Assembly: GCA_023246985.1 (NCBI GenBank)
Contig: JAHFHJ010000029.1
Span: 1-10,539 of the forward strand
Source of the DNA: Candidatus Omnitrophota bacterium
GTDB taxonomy: Bacteria > Omnitrophota > Omnitrophia > Omnitrophales > Aquincolibacteriaceae
Direction of reading: 5' to 3'
DNA length: 10,539 nt
The notes beneath the pieces are model-generated. The model did no database searches and was not told where the DNA came from. It saw nothing but the letters and a program-made list of their open reading frames with translations. Within the stretch, counting starts at the first letter, position 1. Every line of letters starts with the position of its first letter. Both the position numbers and the translations under genes were made by a program. Positions 1 through 6,714 of this stretch are shown here, in pieces.

Positions 1-43
1 GAGTTATATTTAAAAACTTTAAGAAGTCTCCCCGGAGGCCCTT

Positions 44-1282
44 TCACTTGATCGCCTGGGTCAACGTAAGGATCGGGAGGAACAACGCCACCACGATGCC
101 GCCGATCACGATCCCCAGAAATCCGATAATGAGAGGCTCGATGAGTGACGTGAGGCCGGAAACAGCCGTGTCCACCTGGGTATCATAAAAGTCCGCGATT
201 TTCGTAAGCATTTCCTCCAGCTCGCCGGTCTCCTCCCCGATCGCGATCATGCGAACAACCATGGAGGGGAAGATCCCGCTTTTCTCTAACGGACCGGAAA
301 TGCTTTCCCCGCGCTTCACGGACCCCATAAGATCCGTAATGATCTTTTCGATCCGCGCGTTGCCGGAAGTTTTAGAAACGATCTCCAACGCCGCGAGGAT
401 CGCCACGCCGCTGCGGATTAGCGTGGAGAGCGTTCGCGAGAACTTGCTGACCGCCACTTTCATAATGATCGGACCAAAGACGGGCATGCGGAGCGTAAAA
501 GAATCCCACCCGAAACGCCCGATCGGAGAACGGATGAACTGACGGAACAGAAAAATCCCGCCCCCGAGAATTCCAAGGATCCACCACCAGTTCGCGGCGA
601 GATAATTGCTAAGACTGATCAGGATCTGGGTCGGCGCCGGAAGCTTCGCGTTCAGTCCCTCAAAGATCGTCGCAAATTTCGGGATCACAAAGGCGAGCAT
701 GACGAAGGTGATCGCGAACGCCATGATCGAGACGACCATGGGATACATCAGCGCCGCTTTGACCTTTTTTTGCAGCGCACTGGACTTTTCAAAGTAGTGA
801 GCCACGCGATCCAGGATCTCCTGCAAACGACCGCTGCTTTCTCCCGCGCGCACCATATGGATAAAAAGGGCTGAAAAAACTTTGGGGTGGCCCTGCATGG
901 CTTCGGAAAGACTTTTACCGCTTTGCACATCGGCGTACATTTTATGAAGGACCAGCCTGAATTTCTCCTTATCCACCTGATCCGCCAGGATATCAAGCGC
1001 CTGAACCAAAGGGATCCCCGCGGCGACGAGCGTCGCCAGCTGTCTGGAAAAAACCACGAGATCATCAAGCGAAATCCCCCCGGACTTCCCGCGCTTAGCA
1101 GCCGGAGTCTCCCCTTTCTGAACGCTCAAAATCGGGGAACCTTTTTTGACCTGTTCCACGCGGACCACGAGATAACCCTGGGTTTTCAAGAGTCGGACAA
1201 GTTCCGTCGCGTCCTGGGCTTCTTGAGCGCCTTTCAGATCTTTTCCCGTTTTGTCTTTGACCTGATATTCGAACGATGGCAT
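44..1282 (-). CDS. gspF: GspF/PilC-type inner-membrane platform protein of a type II secretion or type IV pilus machine
   Basis: This is the polytopic inner-membrane protein on which the assembly ATPase acts to drive pseudopilin or pilin polymerisation. The 412-residue product has the usual family length and the internal duplication of the T2SSF domain: FSRQLATLVAAGIPLVQAL near residues 78-96 is repeated as FSRTLSTLIRSGVAILAALE at 281-300, and AGESSGRL (146-153) corresponds to GEETGELEEM (349-358). Three hydrophobic segments are visible at about 178-202, 232-250 and 378-405. The N-terminal 50 residues are the soluble region typical of full-length members. The ATG lies 3 bases after the stop of the upstream ATPase gene, with GGGA 7 bases before it, so the two are surely co-transcribed. 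Sequence alone does not decide between GspF and PilC. It ends in TGA, 43 bases from the window edge. Confidence 0.95.
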   Translation of the reverse strand: MPSFEYQVKDKTGKDLKGAQEAQDATELVRLLKTQGYLVVRVEQVKKGSPILSVQKGETPAAKRGKSGGISLDDLVVFSRQLATLVAAGIPLVQALDILADQVDKEKFRLVLHKMYADVQSGKSLSEAMQGHPKVFSALFIHMVRAGESSGRLQEILDRVAHYFEKSSALQKKVKAALMYPMVVSIMAFAITFVMLAFVIPKFATIFEGLNAKLPAPTQILISLSNYLAANWWWILGILGGGIFLFRQFIRSPIGRFGWDSFTLRMPVFGPIIMKVAVSKFSRTLSTLIRSGVAILAALEIVSKTSGNARIEKIITDLMGSVKRGESISGPLEKSGIFPSMVVRMIAIGEETGELEEMLTKIADFYDTQVDTAVSGLTSLIEPLIIGFLGIVIGGIVVALFLPILTLTQAIK

Positions 1283-1285
1283 GGC

Positions 1286-2974
1286 TTATTCCCGGCTTGA
1301 AACGCGAAGCACTTCTTCAAGCGTGGTAACCCCGGATAGGAACAGGCTCAAGGCGTTCTCAAACAATGTTTCCATACCCTTTCCAACGGCTACTTGATGA
1401 ATAACATTACTCGATTTTTTCTGGATCACAAGCTCGCGGATCTCCGAATCCACAAGCAGAACCTCACTCGCGCCCGTTCGGCCAAAATACCCTGTCATAT
1501 TACATTTGATGCATCCCGCGCCCTTATAGGGTGTGATCTTCGCCAACTCCGAATCCGGAGGCATGCAGCGACGAAGAGCTTCCGTGGGAATCGTGACCGG
1601 CGCCTTACAATGCGGACAGATCTTGCGCAGCAGACGTTGGGCCGCAACGCACACCACGGAGGATGCGATCAGAAAGGGCTCCACGCCCATGTCCATAAGA
1701 CGCGTCATGGCGCCGGCCGCGCTGTTGGTGTGCAGAGTGCTGAACACCAAATGCCCGGTCAACGCCGCTTTCACGGCAATATCGGCCGTCTCCCCATCGC
1801 GGATCTCTCCGACCAGCACAATATCCGGGCTCTGTCGGAGCAGCGCGCGTAAGCCGCTCGCAAAGGTAAGCCCGATCTCCGACAACACCTGCGTCTGTGT
1901 GATCCCTTCCACCTGGTACTCGACCGGATCTTCCACGGTCATCAGATTTTTCTGCGGCGTATTGAGCGAGTTCATAATCGAGTAAAGCGTCGTGGACTTT
2001 CCGCTGCCCGTCGGCCCGGTCACAAGGATCATCCCGTAAGGTTTCTTGATCGCCTCGGCCAGCGCCCGCGTCGGCTTCTCCGTGAACCCGAGTTTATCCA
2101 GTCCCGCCCGGATCCCGCTGCGGTCCAGAACACGAAGCACCATTTTCTCGCCAAAATAGGTCGGTAATACGGAAACGCGAAAATCGATCTGTTTGTCTTT
2201 GAGCAACAGACGGAACCTCCCATCCTGGGGCGTGCGCTTCTCGGTAATATCCAGCTGGGAAATAATCTTTGTGCACGCCACGATCGCGGGATAAAGCTCT
2301 AACGAGTGAGAAAACGACTCCTTCAAAGATCCGTCGATGCGGTAACGGACGCGGAATTCCTTTTCATAAGGCTCAAAATGAATATCCGAGGCGCGCGACT
2401 TGAGGGCTTTCACAAGAATGAGATTGACCATTTTAATGACAGGCGCATCATCCACACCGCTTTCCCCCACGGACGGAGCATCTTCGTCACGGACAAGCTC
2501 CACGCTATCGGCGTCTTCCTCGGCGATGAACTCGCCAAAACCCTTGGTCTCCGAAAAATGTTCTTCCAGGGCGGCCAGGATCTTCGAGGGCGAGACCAGC
2601 ACCCAATTCACATCGCATCCGGTCAGTTGCTTGATGTCATCGTAGGTCCCCAATTTAAAAGGATCACTTGTGGCCACCGTGATGAGTTTTCCGATACGGG
2701 CTATCGGAAAAATCTTGTGCTGCTCGATGAATTTCCGGGAAAGCAGCTCTGACGTTTCGGCGGCAAACTGCATCCCGCGAAGATTCAGGACCGGAATCTC
2801 AAGCTGGAGACTTAAAAAATCCATCACCTCTTCCTCGGGTAGGATCTTTTCATCAAGAAGCACCTGAAAAATACTCGCGCCGTGTTTCTGAGCGGTCTGC
2901 TCCAGACGGTCGCATTCCTCGCCGGAGATCGCCATATTTTTCATCCATCCCAGGACGACGCCTTTATCGATCAC
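1286..2974 (-). CDS. gspE: GspE/PilB-type assembly ATPase, second of two tandem paralogues
   Basis: This is a cytoplasmic hexameric ATPase that powers pilus or pseudopilus assembly through the GspF/PilC protein encoded next to it. In the 562-residue product (numbered from the GTG) the family motifs are intact: RASDIHFEP near 194-202, Walker A GPTGSGKST at 320-328, the Asp box EDPVEYQ near 348, Walker B DIVLVGEIRD near 384-393, the His box TGHLVFSTLHTN near 406-417, and a zinc tetracysteine CPHC (453-456) and CIKC (488-491). The N-terminal MshEN-like region is short; only the second repeat (about 30-60) is recognisable, and its glycine is lost. I chose the GTG at 2974 because AAGGAG sits 7 bases upstream. 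An in-frame ATG at 3031 would overlap the previous gene by 68 bases and add a stretch unlike the family; ATGs at 2944 and 2935 are other options. It overlaps the upstream ATPase gene by 11 bases. Confidence 0.93.
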   Translation of the reverse strand: MIDKGVVLGWMKNMAISGEECDRLEQTAQKHGASIFQVLLDEKILPEEEVMDFLSLQLEIPVLNLRGMQFAAETSELLSRKFIEQHKIFPIARIGKLITVATSDPFKLGTYDDIKQLTGCDVNWVLVSPSKILAALEEHFSETKGFGEFIAEEDADSVELVRDEDAPSVGESGVDDAPVIKMVNLILVKALKSRASDIHFEPYEKEFRVRYRIDGSLKESFSHSLELYPAIVACTKIISQLDITEKRTPQDGRFRLLLKDKQIDFRVSVLPTYFGEKMVLRVLDRSGIRAGLDKLGFTEKPTRALAEAIKKPYGMILVTGPTGSGKSTTLYSIMNSLNTPQKNLMTVEDPVEYQVEGITQTQVLSEIGLTFASGLRALLRQSPDIVLVGEIRDGETADIAVKAALTGHLVFSTLHTNSAAGAMTRLMDMGVEPFLIASSVVCVAAQRLLRKICPHCKAPVTIPTEALRRCMPPDSELAKITPYKGAGCIKCNMTGYFGRTGASEVLLVDSEIRELVIQKKSSNVIHQVAVGKGMETLFENALSLFLSGVTTLEEVLRVSSRE

Positions 2975-4742
2975 GAGCAGACTCCTTGGGTCTTGGGCCG
3001 GCATCCGCGGTCGTGACGCGAAAAACCTCATCCGCCGAGGTTTCGCCCGCCAGCGCTTTTTGAACCGCAGATTCGCGCAACGTCTTCATCCCATGCTCCC
3101 GGGCTTTCTGCTTGATCAGATCCGCCGAAGCGCCCTGCATGACCATTTCCAGAATATCCGGCGTCATCTCAAGAATTTCGGTGATCACGCTCCGGCCCAA
3201 ATATCCCAGGTTGCGGCACTGCGAACACCCCTTCGCCTTCCAAAGCTGGATCTTCTTATGCGGATCCAGATTCAGCAATTGATACATCTCCGGTTCCAGA
3301 TGATACGCCACGCGGCACCGTGAGCAGAGGCAGCGCACCAGACGCTGAGCGGAGATCATCAGAACGGTCGAGACGATCAGAAAAGGCTCCAACCCAAGAT
3401 TCGTCATGCGGGTCAGGGAGCTCACGGCGTCATTGGTGTGAAGCGTGCTGAGAACAAGATGCCCCGTCAACGCCGCTTTCACGGCAATATCCAGCGTATC
3501 CGCGTCGCGGATCTCGCCGATCAAAATAATGTCGGGATCCTGCCGCAGGATTGAACGGAGCGCTGCGGGAAACGTCAGCCCGATGGCTTCCCGGACATTG
3601 ACCTGATTGATACCGAACATCTGATATTCCACGGGATCCTCTACGGTCGTGATATTGACCTGCGGGGAATCCAGATACTCCAGGATCGAATAGAGCGTGG
3701 TCGTTTTGCCGCTTCCGGTCGGTCCGGTCACGAGGATCATGCCATGCGGCTTTTTGGCGGAATCCCGGATCACCTTCTGCTCTGACTCCGTGAATCCGAG
3801 CTTCTTGATGTCATGCGATTGCGCTCCCGTATCCAGAATGCGCAAACAAACCTTTTCGCCGAAGCTGGACGGCAGGATCGAAACACGCATATCCACTTCC
3901 CGTCCCTGGGTTCTCACCTTGAAGCGGCCGTCCTGCGGCACGCGATGCTCCGCGATATTGAGCTGGCTCATGATCTTGATACGCGACACAATGGCGGCGG
4001 CAAAGCTTTTTTGAGGCTTCACGATCTCCTCCAACATGCCGTCCACGCGGATTCGAACCCGCACAAAACTTTCCCACGGTTCAATAAAGATGTCACTTGC
4101 GCGACGGCGCACGCCCTCCACCAGCACCATATTGACAAGCTTCACGACCGGCACCTGATTGGCCTGCTCCATGAGGTCCGCGACCTGCTCCTGCTTGTCC
4201 AGGATCGCCTCGCCCTGCGCCAATTTCGCGAGACTTATCAACTCTTCACTAGTCTCTTCCTGAGGGGTGGATCCCTTTAAGGCGCCGGGCTCCTCCGGAT
4301 AGCACTTCTTGATGTGTTCCTTGAGTTGGGAATATTCCGCGACGGCGGCGCGGATACGCATTCCGGTCACTGCCTGCAGTTCATCAAGCGCTTTTAGATT
4401 GAAAGGATTCACGACCGCGACCGTCAAAGTCTTTTCAAGAAATGAAATCGGGAGGCAGCCGTGGGATTCGGCAAGCCTCCGGGGAATGATCTTCAGAACT
4501 TCCTTGTCCACCACGATCATTTTGAGACTGACAAGACGATAACCATATTCCCTGCAAAAAACATCCACAAGTTTTTTCTCGTCGCATTTTCCGGCTTCAA
4601 GAAGCCAATCCAGAAAGTGGGACTTCTCGGCACTCTGGGCCTGTTCCCTGAGAGCCCGCTGAAGATCTTCGGAATTCACGACCCCCGCCCGGAGGAGGGC
4701 CTCTTTCAGGTCCGGCAAAGAGTGCTGCAAGGGTTCATCCAT
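2964..4742 (-). CDS. gspE: GspE/PilB-type assembly ATPase, first of two tandem paralogues
   Basis: This is a second full-length secretion/pilus assembly ATPase, 592 residues from the ATG. Motifs in order: a degenerate MshEN region (about 10-70), Walker A GPTGSGKTT (340-348), Asp box VEDPVEYQ (about 367-374), Walker B DIILIGEIRD (404-413), His box TGHLVLSTLHTND (426-438), and zinc-ligand pairs CSRC (473-476) and CSQC (506-509). The family's SDIHIEP motif reads SDIFIEP here (about 216-222), so the usual histidine is phenylalanine. Neither MshEN repeat keeps the glycine of the RLG consensus, so cyclic-di-GMP binding by this chain is doubtful. GAGG lies 10 bases before the ATG at 4742; an in-frame TTG at 4748 would leave only 4 bases. 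A 101-base AT-rich gap separates it from the upstream MshEN gene, and I see no convincing promoter in that gap. Catalytic motifs look active. Confidence 0.92.
   Translation of the reverse strand: MDEPLQHSLPDLKEALLRAGVVNSEDLQRALREQAQSAEKSHFLDWLLEAGKCDEKKLVDVFCREYGYRLVSLKMIVVDKEVLKIIPRRLAESHGCLPISFLEKTLTVAVVNPFNLKALDELQAVTGMRIRAAVAEYSQLKEHIKKCYPEEPGALKGSTPQEETSEELISLAKLAQGEAILDKQEQVADLMEQANQVPVVKLVNMVLVEGVRRRASDIFIEPWESFVRVRIRVDGMLEEIVKPQKSFAAAIVSRIKIMSQLNIAEHRVPQDGRFKVRTQGREVDMRVSILPSSFGEKVCLRILDTGAQSHDIKKLGFTESEQKVIRDSAKKPHGMILVTGPTGSGKTTTLYSILEYLDSPQVNITTVEDPVEYQMFGINQVNVREAIGLTFPAALRSILRQDPDIILIGEIRDADTLDIAVKAALTGHLVLSTLHTNDAVSSLTRMTNLGLEPFLIVSTVLMISAQRLVRCLCSRCRVAYHLEPEMYQLLNLDPHKKIQLWKAKGCSQCRNLGYLGRSVITEILEMTPDILEMVMQGASADLIKQKAREHGMKTLRESAVQKALAGETSADEVFRVTTADAGPRPKESARDR
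2982..2987 (-). promoter_or_regulatory. Ribosome binding site of the second ATPase gene
   Basis: On the minus strand this reads AAGGAG and is followed after 7 bases by the GTG at 2974. It lies within the last codons of the upstream ATPase gene. It is the strongest Shine-Dalgarno match near this gene and decides the start in favour of GTG over the upstream ATG. The arrangement implies translational coupling of the two ATPases. Confidence 0.7.
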
Positions 4743-4843
4743 GGTCAACGCGCCTCAAGGTACCTGATTTTTAATTAAGAAAAACGAAATAAAGACTTGG
4801 GTCGCGCGATGCTGGTGGACTGTTGAAAAAATAAATAGATCCA

Positions 4844-5287
4844 TCAGGATGTCTCGTGGTAGATGAAATAGATGGCATTCAGGATCTCTGAGGGCCTGGC
4901 AATAAAAACCTGGGGAATCCGGCCGGTCAGCGTCCGGATCTTTTCAAGGGCCTCGTGGTTCATGGGATCTGCCACCGCGACATAAATTTTCTTAGAATCA
5001 AAATCGAAAGCTACGACATGATTTTTATGACAAAAATCAGCCTTCAAGAACTCCGCCATGTCGGGATTGATGGAATAGTTCTTAAGCGGAAGATAAGGGA
5101 TCCTGAATTGTTTACCCAGAGCGCTGATCAGGGATTCCTCGCTCACAAAGTTCTTCTCGATCAGAATACTCCCGATCAACCCGCCCTTTTCTTTCTGGCA
5201 GGCAAGGGCTTCCTCGAGCTGGGCCTTGGAAAGCAACCCATCTTCTATCAAAGTCTCCCCGATTTTTCGCTTGACTTTTGGATCCAT
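4844..5287 (-). CDS. Stand-alone MshEN (GspE N-terminal type) domain protein
   Basis: This 147-residue cytoplasmic protein matches only the N-terminal domain of GspE/PilB/MshE ATPases. It carries two tandem repeats of the MshEN pattern, KIGETLIEDGLL...LEEALACQ (about 9-32) and LIGSILIEKNFV...LISALGKQ (about 37-60), followed by the alpha/beta half (VAFDFDSKKIYVAVADP, then the ALEKIRTLTGR helix). There is no Walker A, Walker B or zinc motif, and a stop codon ends the gene cleanly. In MshE-type ATPases this domain binds cyclic-di-GMP. Here I infer, without proof, a separate regulatory or adaptor subunit for the ATPases encoded next. The ATG at 5287 is chosen because the product then begins like the family; GGAG lies 10 bases before it. 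In-frame TTG and GTG codons up to 5323 would add 12 residues at most. It is the first gene of the second block. Confidence 0.85.
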   Translation of the reverse strand: MDPKVKRKIGETLIEDGLLSKAQLEEALACQKEKGGLIGSILIEKNFVSEESLISALGKQFRIPYLPLKNYSINPDMAEFLKADFCHKNHVVAFDFDSKKIYVAVADPMNHEALEKIRTLTGRIPQVFIARPSEILNAIYFIYHETS

Positions 5288-5389
5288 GGCCCTCGCTCTC
5301 CCCAACCACAACCCCGAAGACACGCATCCTAACTCCCGGGGTTTTCTCTATATAACGACCATCTCCGGGAAGAATTACATCTTTTTTGT

Positions 5390-5502
5390 CTGTCCCCATA
5401 CCTATCCATTTCGGCGAAGCTGAAATGGGGGCTGTCCTGGCTACCCTTGAGCCAAAGAAAATAAAAGCCAAGGACTGTCAAAAAAAACGGCTTAGGGGAC
5501 AG
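5390..5502. repeat. Compact palindromic intergenic element, REP-like
   Basis: A 113-base segment is bounded by a perfect 8-base inverted repeat, CTGTCCCC (5390-5397) and GGGGACAG (5495-5502). Inside lie a hairpin with a 7-pair outer stem CCATTTC/GAAATGG (5406-5428, one mismatch, two inner pairs, 3-base loop) and an imperfect stem GTCCTGGCT (5434-5442) with AGCCAAGGAC (5466-5475, one bulge). A smaller GGCT/AGCC hairpin (5439-5453) competes with that stem. None is followed by a T-run in either direction, so these are not standard intrinsic terminators. A GTAG tetranucleotide on the minus strand (5441-5444) recalls the tag of REP sequences handled by REP-associated tyrosine transposases. The high density of short palindromes suggests a dispersed repeat, which cannot be confirmed from one copy. 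The right boundary overlaps the end of the glycosylase gene. Confidence 0.5.
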
Positions 5503-6161
5503 CCGGCGCAGCAGGGAATTTTCCGACAATATTCTTTTCCGACCCGGACGATCTGAGCATGGAAATCGTTATAGAGGCCAAGGTTCCTCGGTAATGCCCG
5601 GGTAAAAATTTCACGCCATCTTTCATAGTTCTCAGAACCCCGGGCCAGTCCGTGTTTTGAAAAGATCCTCCGGGTATAAGCGTCGATCACAAACGACGGC
5701 TTCCCCAGCGCGTAAACGAGAATGGAATCCGCGGTCTCGGGACCAATCCCTTTCACGCCAAGCAGTTTTTGGCGAAGCTTGGGCATCCCCTGCCGCTTCA
5801 GCGTTGAAAGATCGCCGCGGCATTCACGGGCGAGAAAATCCGCGAAGCATTTGAGCCGGTCTGCTTTGACGTTGAAATATCCGGCAGGCCGGATGAGTCG
5901 TGCCAATTCTTTCCGGGAAATACGGCGGAGCGCGCGGAACGAAAGCTTTCGTGCCTGTCGGAGGTTCCGAATGGCTTTTTCGACGTTGATCCACGCCGTA
6001 TTTTGCGTGAGGATCGCCCCCACCATCACCTCAAAAGAGGTCTTCCCCGGCCACCAGTTTTGAGGGCCGAAAGTTTTCCGCAGGGCCGCGTAAACGCGTT
6101 CGAGCTGCGAGGCCCTGAGCTTACGTTTTTTTTGAAAGGGAATAGGTCTTGAGGATTTCAT
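5478..6161 (-). CDS. Endonuclease III-like HhH-GPD DNA glycosylase, likely monofunctional (MagIII-like)
   Basis: This is a base-excision repair glycosylase of the endonuclease III superfamily, 227 residues. Visible features are GAILTQNTAW (48-57), the helix-hairpin-helix LLGVKGIGPETADSIL (133-148) and the catalytic aspartate in FVIDAYTRRI (D160). At the position where endonuclease III has its catalytic lysine (GRKTA), this protein has GPETA, as in H. pylori MagIII. I therefore infer a monofunctional alkyl-base glycosylase without lyase activity. The C-terminal cluster reads C212-X5-C218-X2-C221 and then stops at F227, exactly where a fourth cysteine would be expected. GGAAGG at 6170-6175, 8 bases before the ATG at 6161, supports this start; the longer in-frame N-terminus would lie inside thpR and is not family-like. 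It overlaps thpR by 41 bases. Confidence 0.9.
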   Translation of the reverse strand: MKSSRPIPFQKKRKLRASQLERVYAALRKTFGPQNWWPGKTSFEVMVGAILTQNTAWINVEKAIRNLRQARKLSFRALRRISRKELARLIRPAGYFNVKADRLKCFADFLARECRGDLSTLKRQGMPKLRQKLLGVKGIGPETADSILVYALGKPSFVIDAYTRRIFSKHGLARGSENYERWREIFTRALPRNLGLYNDFHAQIVRVGKEYCRKIPCCAGCPLSRFF

Positions 6162-6714
6162 AACGCGCGCCTTCCGGGAGACAACGACTTTGGTAAAGGA
6201 CAAAATGATCCGCCATTTTCCGGTCCGTTGGAAATTTGAACGGAACCCCCCCAAGGAATGGGATCCGATCGCCGGATCGTTTTTGCACGCGTCCGATCGT
6301 CGCATGCGGACGAAACGAACACGACTCAACCTTAAACCCCAGCGTTCGCACTTCCTTCTGGATGGCCTTTTGTAAAGAAAGAAGCCGGTCCTCTTTGTTT
6401 CCGACCTCCAGCCATAGAGTGTCCGGTCTTTTTAGGCTTGGAAATCCGCCGATCCCCTTCAGGGTCAACTCCAGAGATGAAAAACATGCGGCAATCTTTT
6501 TCATGGAAGCATCGATCCGGTCAATATCGGCGGCGGGAAGAGAACCGAAAAAATGAAGCGTCAGATGGATCTGCTCCGTCCTCCCCCATGAAACACCTGG
6601 AACCTTGCGGCGGAGAGGTTCGAGGATCCGGTCTATTTCGAGATGAAAGATCTCATGGAGCGGAATGGCAAGGAATACGCGTGCCGCAGTCTGCTTTAAC
6701 GGATCTTCCGCCAT
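6121..6714 (-). CDS. thpR: RNA 2',3'-cyclic phosphodiesterase (2H phosphoesterase, ThpR/LigT family)
   Basis: This small cytoplasmic enzyme of the 2H superfamily opens 2',3'-cyclic phosphate ends of RNA; E. coli ThpR also shows RNA ligase activity in vitro. The 197-residue chain has the usual length and both signature motifs, HLTL at H50-T52 and HATI at H137-T139, about 87 residues apart as expected. The N-terminal RVFLAIPL strand (12-19) and GIGGFPSLKRPDTLWLEV (about 87-104) also match the family. Its ATG overlaps the end of cinA by 19 bases, with no strong ribosome binding site at the usual distance, so expression probably depends on translation of cinA. Pairing of thpR with cinA is common in bacteria, though the physiological link is unclear. 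One difference from many members is HLTLHFFG where lysine is frequent (HLTLKFLG). Confidence 0.93.
   Translation of the reverse strand: MAEDPLKQTAARVFLAIPLHEIFHLEIDRILEPLRRKVPGVSWGRTEQIHLTLHFFGSLPAADIDRIDASMKKIAACFSSLELTLKGIGGFPSLKRPDTLWLEVGNKEDRLLSLQKAIQKEVRTLGFKVESCSFRPHATIGRVQKRSGDRIPFLGGVPFKFPTDRKMADHFVLYQSRCLPEGARYEILKTYSLSKKT
6170..6175 (-). promoter_or_regulatory. Ribosome binding site of the DNA glycosylase gene
   Basis: The minus strand reads GGAAGG, 8 bases ahead of the ATG at 6161, and lies within the thpR coding sequence. It supports the internal start over the far-upstream in-frame ATG at 6329. Confidence 0.55.

Noticed and set aside
1..43. Possible terminator hairpin (CTC/GAG core) after gspF
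   Set aside because: The stem is only a few pairs with a mismatch, and further pilus or secretion genes probably continue past the edge.
2975..3031. Extended N-terminus for the second ATPase starting at 3031
   Set aside because: It would overlap the upstream ATPase gene by 68 bases and lacks a good ribosome binding site, whereas the GTG at 2974 has AAGGAG at ideal spacing.
4749..4843. Promoter for the first ATPase gene in the AT-rich gap
   Set aside because: TAATTA-like sequence occurs near 4771-4776, but no matching -35 element is found at proper spacing.
5288..5477. A cyclic-di-GMP (GEMM) riboswitch in the leader of the MshEN gene
   Set aside because: This would be attractive given the MshEN domain, but the conserved GEMM core and tetraloop-receptor pattern are not visible; the hairpins fit a palindromic repeat better.
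5476..5481. Consensus -35 box TTGACA on the minus strand at the end of the glycosylase gene
   Set aside because: No acceptable -10 hexamer lies 16-18 bases downstream; the match probably arises from the T-run and the GACAG of the element.
6162..6329. Extended N-terminus for the DNA glycosylase starting at 6329
   Set aside because: The extra 56 residues lie entirely within thpR in another frame and do not resemble the family. GGAAGG supports the ATG at 6161.
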